Positions 19,325 through 23,886 of a DNA stretch of 23,886 bases are shown here, piece after piece. The stretch spans positions 1-23,886 of IMG/VR virus record IMGVR_UViG_3300026484_000266. One strand, written 5' to 3'. Below the pieces are notes generated by a model. The model did no database searches. It was not told where the DNA came from and saw only the letters and a program-made list of their open reading frames with translations. The translations under genes and the position numbers were made by a program. Position 1 is the first letter of the stretch. Every line of letters begins with the position of its first letter. Origin of the DNA: a virus.

Positions 19325-20542
19325 TTAGTCACCGATATTTACAATTTCAGCAATTGCAGTATCTTCAACAGCTACTTTTTTAAAGTCTCTATATACTCTA
19401 CCACTATAAAGAATTGTATCTGATACAATATTTCTATCTTGTTCAAATTCAACTATATTTCTTTTTCCAACTTTAAATGCTTTTGTATTAACAAGAATAG
19501 CCGCTGTTTTAGTTGAACTAGCTTCACCATCTTCTTTACCTTCTGCATTAAGGTCATTTGGAATATAATCTGATACAATTACTTCCATACCCATAATCAT
19601 ACCAATAACACCAGTTTTTAAAACAGCACTATTACCAATTTTGTCAACAGTTTGAAATTCTTCTACACCAAGTAGCTGTCCATATACTCTTGGATTTACA
19701 ATTAACTTAACTTCTGATGGATTAACTCCATAAACACCCATACTCACAAGTGCTTTTCTAATGCTTTCAAGTGTAATAGAAGCACCACCATTATCAATAG
19801 TGTTTGCAAGACCATATTTTCTAAGTCCATCAAATGCATTTCTTACATCTGTTGCTGGTGGATTGTTATTAATATCACCAGTTGTGTCACCATTAACTAA
19901 TGCACTTTCAATAGCAGATGCAAGTGAATATGCAATATCCTGTCTAACAACATCAAGTAATGCACCAATAACAACTTCATTTTTAGCCTCATCAGCAACT
20001 ACAACAAGTGTTTTAAGTTTTACAGGCTCAAATTTTACTTTATCTCCTGTTAGCATACTTTCAATAGCATCTTGTGCTGGTTGAATTAAATACGCCGAAG
20101 TTCTACCTGTTTTTCTTGGAAATGCAAGTGAGCCTACACCACTAGGAACTACAACACTTCCAAATTGCTTTTCAACTTTAAGGTCATATTCCATAAGGTC
20201 TATAATTTGATTACTAAATTGTTCGTCAATCCAATTTTCAATTGAACTTGGTGTAATTGCTTTTTCAATTACAGGAGCAACTTCTTTAAATTCAGCAAAC
20301 GATTTGTAATCTCTGCCAAGCAATTTAGCTTTCAATGCAAGGTCTGCCGCTTTTTTTGCAACTTTTTTCACAGTAGCTTCATCTACACTTGTGACATCAA
20401 AGGTTTTTTTTCTTTGTGCTTCAATTTCATCAATTCTTGCTTCAATAGCTTTAATTGCCTCACTTGTAGATTTAGCGCTATCAAGGTCTTTTTTAAGTGC
20501 CTCAATTTCTGCTTTCATATTTTTAATAACTTCAATACTCAT
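19325..20542 (-). CDS. Major capsid protein, HK97 fold
   Basis: A 405-aa protein of the HK97 major capsid family. Residues 1-50 form a coiled coil (MKAEIEALKKDLDSAKSTSE) that acts as a built-in scaffold (delta domain), normally cut away during maturation. The mature part probably starts near residues 85-105 (VIEKAITPSSIENW). Family-like segments include GVGSLAFPRKTGRTSAYLIQ, a DVVRQDIAYSLASAIESALVN helix and the NPRVYGQLLGVE region. The last 60 residues (VGKRNIVEFEQDRN then GRVYRDFKKVAV) match the C-terminal axial domain ending. The gene overlaps the protease stop by one base (TAATG), with AAGGAG upstream, fitting strong coupled expression. The family is clear; the cut site is inferred. Confidence 0.93.
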   Translation of the reverse strand: MSIEVIKNMKAEIEALKKDLDSAKSTSEAIKAIEARIDEIEAQRKKTFDVTSVDEATVKKVAKKAADLALKAKLLGRDYKSFAEFKEVAPVIEKAITPSSIENWIDEQFSNQIIDLMEYDLKVEKQFGSVVVPSGVGSLAFPRKTGRTSAYLIQPAQDAIESMLTGDKVKFEPVKLKTLVVVADEAKNEVVIGALLDVVRQDIAYSLASAIESALVNGDTTGDINNNPPATDVRNAFDGLRKYGLANTIDNGGASITLESIRKALVSMGVYGVNPSEVKLIVNPRVYGQLLGVEEFQTVDKIGNSAVLKTGVIGMIMGMEVIVSDYIPNDLNAEGKEDGEASSTKTAAILVNTKAFKVGKRNIVEFEQDRNIVSDTILYSGRVYRDFKKVAVEDTAIAEIVNIGD

Positions 20543-20754
20543 TATTCATCTCCTTCTAAAATTTTTGTTAATTTAGCATTTAAATGTTTTCCAACTTCCT
20601 CATAAAGTCCTAATAAACCATCAACATCACCACTTTCAATTTCTTTTAAAAGAAACTCTTTAACTTCATCAAGTGATAAAGTTTTTTGTTTTTTTAATTG
20701 AGCTTCTAATTCAGCAATTTTTGCTTCAAGCTCTTTTACTTTCTCATCAATCAT
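20542..20754 (-). CDS. Possible nested scaffold protein, 70 aa
   Basis: An in-frame ATG at 20754 (residue 479 of the protease) begins an almost pure coiled coil (MIDEKVKELEAKIAELEAQL), the typical content of a capsid scaffold. AAAAGGAA lies about 10-13 bases upstream, usable but not ideal. In lambda, Nu3 is made from such an internal start within the protease gene. I infer possible parallel use here. It could equally be only the C-terminal scaffold domain of the fusion. Confidence 0.35.
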   Translation of the reverse strand: MIDEKVKELEAKIAELEAQLKKQKTLSLDEVKEFLLKEIESGDVDGLLGLYEEVGKHLNAKLTKILEGDE

Positions 20755-22188
20755 ACTCTTTGATTCCTTTTCTTTGGTATATTTCCTGCTATTTACAAAT
20801 GAGGAAACTACATCAGAATATTTATCCATTAATTTCACAACGCTCTTAAATTTTAATAAATTATCAAGCGTTATACCCATCGTATTAAAAAACCAAGCTT
20901 CTGCAAAAGTTCTTGATGTTAATAATTGTTCTTCTTTATTCCCATCATCTGTTTTTACATAAGTATCATAAATCCAAGCACTTGCTCTTGAAATGCTTGA
21001 TAATGCCAAACTTTTCATTATTTCAGTAAAAGCATTTCTTTCTCTATCACTTTTATATTCTTCTTTCATTTGTTTCAAAACAGAGTATAAATCTTCATAC
21101 CAAGTATTTTTTCTAATCTTATATTTTTCAGCAAATTTTGTAAGTGTTCCATCCTTTTTAAAAATAGCAAAATTCATAAACAACAACATTTTGATAACTT
21201 CTTCTTCTGAAACACCTGATTGTTTTGCTATTTCAGCAACAATATTATCAACTGTTAATTCATTATTCTGATTTTTTGTTTCTTCTTTCATGTCTAACAC
21301 TTCCTTTAATTTTTCTGGTATATCATTTATTACCCCAGCTTCAAATAATTGTTTATAATGCTTTGCAATATGTTTATAAGCTTTATTTAAATCCTCGGCA
21401 GGAATATTAGGTTTAGTACCATGTGCCCCCTCTAACGCCTGATATGCCGCAATAACGCCATTTTTATTTAAAACCAAAGTGTTATCTTCTAACTCATGAT
21501 GAGGACAGCACCAAGTACTTCTTTCATCATAATCTTCAATATATAAGTAAGCTTCATTTATAACTTTTTTATCTCCAATATCTTCAAGTTTCTGTGCCAT
21601 TGTTGTTTTATCAACATCAGACCATTTTCTATCAGAAATTTTTGAATTATCAATTTTTATTTTTCCTTGACCTTTTAAAGTTTTTGAAAAATTCCTTTGT
21701 GCTAAACAAAAACCATCACCACAAGGAGCTTGTAAAACTTCAAATACACTATCTCTATTACTTGGAACTGATACAACACTTACCTCAAACAATTCAATTT
21801 TCTTAAAAAAGAATGTATCAGTTTCATTATCATATTCACCATCTAGTGCTATAAAACCAATTGAAAAAGTTTTTAAAACACCTAATTTAACAGCGTTGTA
21901 AGCTTTTTCATGTAAAGCTTTATATATTCTTGCTTTAACATAAAGCCCATCAGAACGCAACTCAATATTCATAGCTTTACCACAAGGCTCTTTTTGGTTA
22001 TGTTGATATAAAATAATAGGATTTTTCTTATAATGAGATAAATCAATTCCTGAGGGTATTATAATATCCCCATCTCTATCTTTTGATAGGTAATTTGCGT
22101 AACCTTCAACCTCTACATATTCATCATTTGTTGAAAGGGTTTTTGTCTCACAAGCTAAAAACCCTTTCACCTTTTCTTTTAATTCCAT
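20542..22188 (-). CDS. Prohead protease with extra domains, 548 aa
   Basis: Residues about 18-155 are an HK97-type prohead protease (peptidase U35 type). H63 (YQHNQKEPCGKAM), S109 (TFSIGF) and the ELFEVSVVSVPSN segment (132-144) are the expected catalytic and core elements. Residues about 175-300 form a second domain (SDRKWSDVDKTTMAQKL, CCPHHELEDN, VIAAYQALEGAHG, HIAKHYKQLF) seen fused to or beside phage proteases. Residues 300-480 are mostly helical. The last 70 (MIDEKVKELEAKIAELEAQL) are a coiled coil like a scaffold. It cuts the capsid scaffold and itself during maturation. It is about 2.5 times the usual protease length. An internal ATG at 20754 may give a separate scaffold protein. Confidence 0.88.
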   Translation of the reverse strand: MELKEKVKGFLACETKTLSTNDEYVEVEGYANYLSKDRDGDIIIPSGIDLSHYKKNPIILYQHNQKEPCGKAMNIELRSDGLYVKARIYKALHEKAYNAVKLGVLKTFSIGFIALDGEYDNETDTFFFKKIELFEVSVVSVPSNRDSVFEVLQAPCGDGFCLAQRNFSKTLKGQGKIKIDNSKISDRKWSDVDKTTMAQKLEDIGDKKVINEAYLYIEDYDERSTWCCPHHELEDNTLVLNKNGVIAAYQALEGAHGTKPNIPAEDLNKAYKHIAKHYKQLFEAGVINDIPEKLKEVLDMKEETKNQNNELTVDNIVAEIAKQSGVSEEEVIKMLLFMNFAIFKKDGTLTKFAEKYKIRKNTWYEDLYSVLKQMKEEYKSDRERNAFTEIMKSLALSSISRASAWIYDTYVKTDDGNKEEQLLTSRTFAEAWFFNTMGITLDNLLKFKSVVKLMDKYSDVVSSFVNSRKYTKEKESKSMIDEKVKELEAKIAELEAQLKKQKTLSLDEVKEFLLKEIESGDVDGLLGLYEEVGKHLNAKLTKILEGDE

Positions 22189-22209
22189 TTTTACCCCTTA
22201 AACATATAT

Positions 22210-23559
22210 TTACCGACTAACACCATCTTGTTTGCCTCCTTCTGAATTTGCACTTCCATTAGGACTAGGTTGTTGATTAGTAGGTGTTAAATTAACAACT
22301 TTACCAGTCATCAAATCCAAAGGCTCAGTACCATATAAGTAACTTGGTGCTAAATGACTATCCATTAGTTGACCTTCAAGTCTCCTATAACCAAGAACTT
22401 CTCTACCTTCATTTTGACTTAATAAACCTAAACTAACTGCGGTTTTAACACTCTCTATTTTTTCTTCTAGCGCAGTATTAACTTCTGGGATTGAACTATA
22501 ATCTGGCAATAAAACTAAATTTTGATCTTTAAGAATTCTTCTAAAAGAAGTTTCCCATTGTTTTAGCATTCTATTTATTATTGGACGGATAAAATTATTT
22601 ATATAAATTTTCTTTTGTTCTTTTAAACTTGTTCCTGTATTACTACTATGTTTATTTCCTACTCCTAACAAAATAGGGTTAATTCTAAATACTTTATAAA
22701 TTCTTTCTTCCGTAATACCCAAAGCCTCTAAAAGCATCCCATCTTTTGGAGATAATTTTAATGGTTGATATTTTAAATTACTTGGTGCAATAATGTGACC
22801 GTATCTTTCTTCTCCTCCTCTTCCATACAATGCTCTAAATTGTTCCCTAAGTGCTTCTATTTGTGATTTTGTTAAAGGATATTCACTCGTAAATATTCCT
22901 TGTGCTACTAAGGAATTTGAAAAAAATGATTTTAAATCATCAATAGCATAGCCTTCAATAGCTAATGGGTCAATTAATGAAGCTAAGTAACTTTGTCCAT
23001 AAAACTCATTACCTAAATAACTATTTTTAAATTGTATTACTTCATTTAATTGATAGGCTATTTGCTCATCATAAATATAACCTTTTATAAATTGTTTAAC
23101 ATCAGGAACAATTTTTGTTTTAACAGGATTTAAAACCCATCCTTCAAATTTACTTCCTACTTTTTCAAAAGTAACATAAGCATTACCAGTTAAAAAATAA
23201 CTTTGTCCATATAAATATAAAATATCTGACATACTTTGAAACGGATTTGGCTGTTGTAACCAATCTAACAACTTAGAATTCTTATATTCTATAAGCTCAC
23301 CTTTATTATTTCTTGAAAAAGCATTTATTTTTATTTGTGAAATAATATCAGCCGCATAACTAACACAGGAAAATACTAAATCTGCATTACTATAAGCATT
23401 TATATAACCTTGTGTTGCAGTATTAGTATCTGCTTGTTCCATAAATAATCTATTAGCTTTTGTTGCTTTTGTTTCTATGGGTTGCTTTAAATAACTATCT
23501 GTTGGGGGAGAGGTGTTATTTGGCAACTTTTTTGAAAATAAACTTGTCACATTGAACAA
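22210..23559 (-). CDS. Portal protein, HK97 type, 449 aa
   Basis: This is the ring protein at the head vertex that DNA passes through. The N-terminal part has AYSNADLVFSCVSYAADIIS, the segment 'a-x-V-x-x-C/a-i-x-x-i-a' of HK97 portals. LLDWLQQPNPFQSMSDILY (about 97-115) fits the conserved 'L-x-x-x-P-N' region, and YLTGNAYV-like YFLTGNAYVTFEKVG follows. Residues about 275-310 (LLEALGITEERIYKVFRINP, LLGVGNKHSS) match the clip and stem part. The tail (PTNQQPSPNGSANSEGGKQD) is flexible. The start is TTG at 23559, chosen because AAGGAG ends 5 bases before it and no good ATG is near. It is the first gene of the leftward block; no terminase precedes it. Confidence 0.92.
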   Translation of the reverse strand: MFNVTSLFSKKLPNNTSPPTDSYLKQPIETKATKANRLFMEQADTNTATQGYINAYSNADLVFSCVSYAADIISQIKINAFSRNNKGELIEYKNSKLLDWLQQPNPFQSMSDILYLYGQSYFLTGNAYVTFEKVGSKFEGWVLNPVKTKIVPDVKQFIKGYIYDEQIAYQLNEVIQFKNSYLGNEFYGQSYLASLIDPLAIEGYAIDDLKSFFSNSLVAQGIFTSEYPLTKSQIEALREQFRALYGRGGEERYGHIIAPSNLKYQPLKLSPKDGMLLEALGITEERIYKVFRINPILLGVGNKHSSNTGTSLKEQKKIYINNFIRPIINRMLKQWETSFRRILKDQNLVLLPDYSSIPEVNTALEEKIESVKTAVSLGLLSQNEGREVLGYRRLEGQLMDSHLAPSYLYGTEPLDLMTGKVVNLTPTNQQPSPNGSANSEGGKQDGVSR

Positions 23560-23824
23560 TGTTTCTCCTTTATCTCTCTTTCTATATATAAATTGCTTTT
23601 TTTTTAAAGTAACTTTTTAAATAAGGCTAAATTGCCATAAATATGGGATTTTTATAATAGGTATTTATATATGCTATCTATATTATATGCTATTAATATA
23701 TTTTTTATCTTATTTTAAGACATCAACTACTTTAATAGTTTTTTATTACCTTATTCAAAATATACCTCTAAAACGCTCTATAAGCCGCTCTATTGAAAGA
23801 AAATAAGTTTTAGGTATAAACATA
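23560..23824. other. Gene-free control region, late side
   Basis: No convincing gene is seen. A 22-codon frame on the - strand from 23823 lacks a ribosome-binding site. CGCTCTAT occurs twice (23774-23781, 23786-23793), 12 bp apart, matching inverted iteron cores. TATAAT-like boxes occur on the - strand (e.g. 23686-23681), but no good -35 box is seen, so the late promoter is unassigned. An AACTA/TAGTT stem with a T run (23724-23745) is weak. The region adjoins bases 1-272 across the presumed junction. Confidence 0.6.
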
Positions 23825-23886
23825 CTATAAAAGAATAAAAGACGCTTAGAAGACGAATTAGATAGTTGTATAGAGTATTGTATAGA
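23825..23886. repeat. 62-bp direct terminal repeat, right copy
   Basis: Identical to bases 1-62. Removing one copy gives a circle of 23,824 bp. The text stops inside the iteron region, so the second motif (57 in the left copy) is cut short here. Confidence 0.95.

Noticed and set aside
23755-23823. 22-codon frame on the - strand
   Set aside because: No ribosome-binding site, very short, and it contains the repeated CGCTCTAT motifs that look regulatory.

Overview
The window looks like a complete or nearly complete small genome, or one part of a tailed-phage genome, about 23.8 kb long and very AT-rich. The first 62 bases recur exactly as the last 62 bases, so it either closes into a circle of about 23,824 bp or carries short direct terminal repeats. 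Protein content (HK97-type portal, protease and capsid; long tape measure; tail tube; no sheath or baseplate) points to a siphovirus. The host is not identified by the sequence. Low GC, Lys/Glu/Ile-rich proteins and a Csx20-like gene would fit a low-GC, possibly thermophilic, bacterium with type III CRISPR (some Campylobacterota and Aquificota are examples); this is inference only.

Layout. Two divergent transcription units share an AT-rich, gene-free control region (23560-23824 joined to 1-272) with iteron-like repeats. Rightward block (273-2965): a 73-aa unknown, a RuvC-like Holliday-junction resolvase, an HTH plus metallophosphoesterase protein, a Csx20-like putative ring nuclease with its own consensus promoter and terminator, and a small coiled-coil protein. 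It ends at a 24-bp palindrome shared with the converging late block. Leftward block (23559 down to 2962), in order of transcription: portal, prohead protease fused to extra domains, major capsid, a degenerate tRNA-Asn, head-tail connector and completion proteins, tail terminator, tail tube, tail assembly chaperone, a Cys-containing second chaperone-region protein, 1772-aa tape measure, tail-tip, fibre and carbohydrate-binding proteins, DUF1353, small tail proteins, holin and GH108 endolysin.

How it works together. The late block supplies head, tail and lysis functions through closely spaced or overlapping genes, with several hairpin terminators dividing the fibre region. The early block looks like DNA processing (RuvC and MPE) plus a likely counter-defence gene that would destroy cyclic-oligoadenylate alarms made by type III CRISPR systems. 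Notably absent are both terminase subunits, replication proteins, integrase and repressor. Either the window closes falsely on a repeat, or the element depends on functions supplied elsewhere. The most interesting items are the Csx20-like gene with its private promoter, the missing terminase, the damaged tRNA in the capsid operon, the iteron array, and a perfect 87-bp duplication in the tape measure gene.
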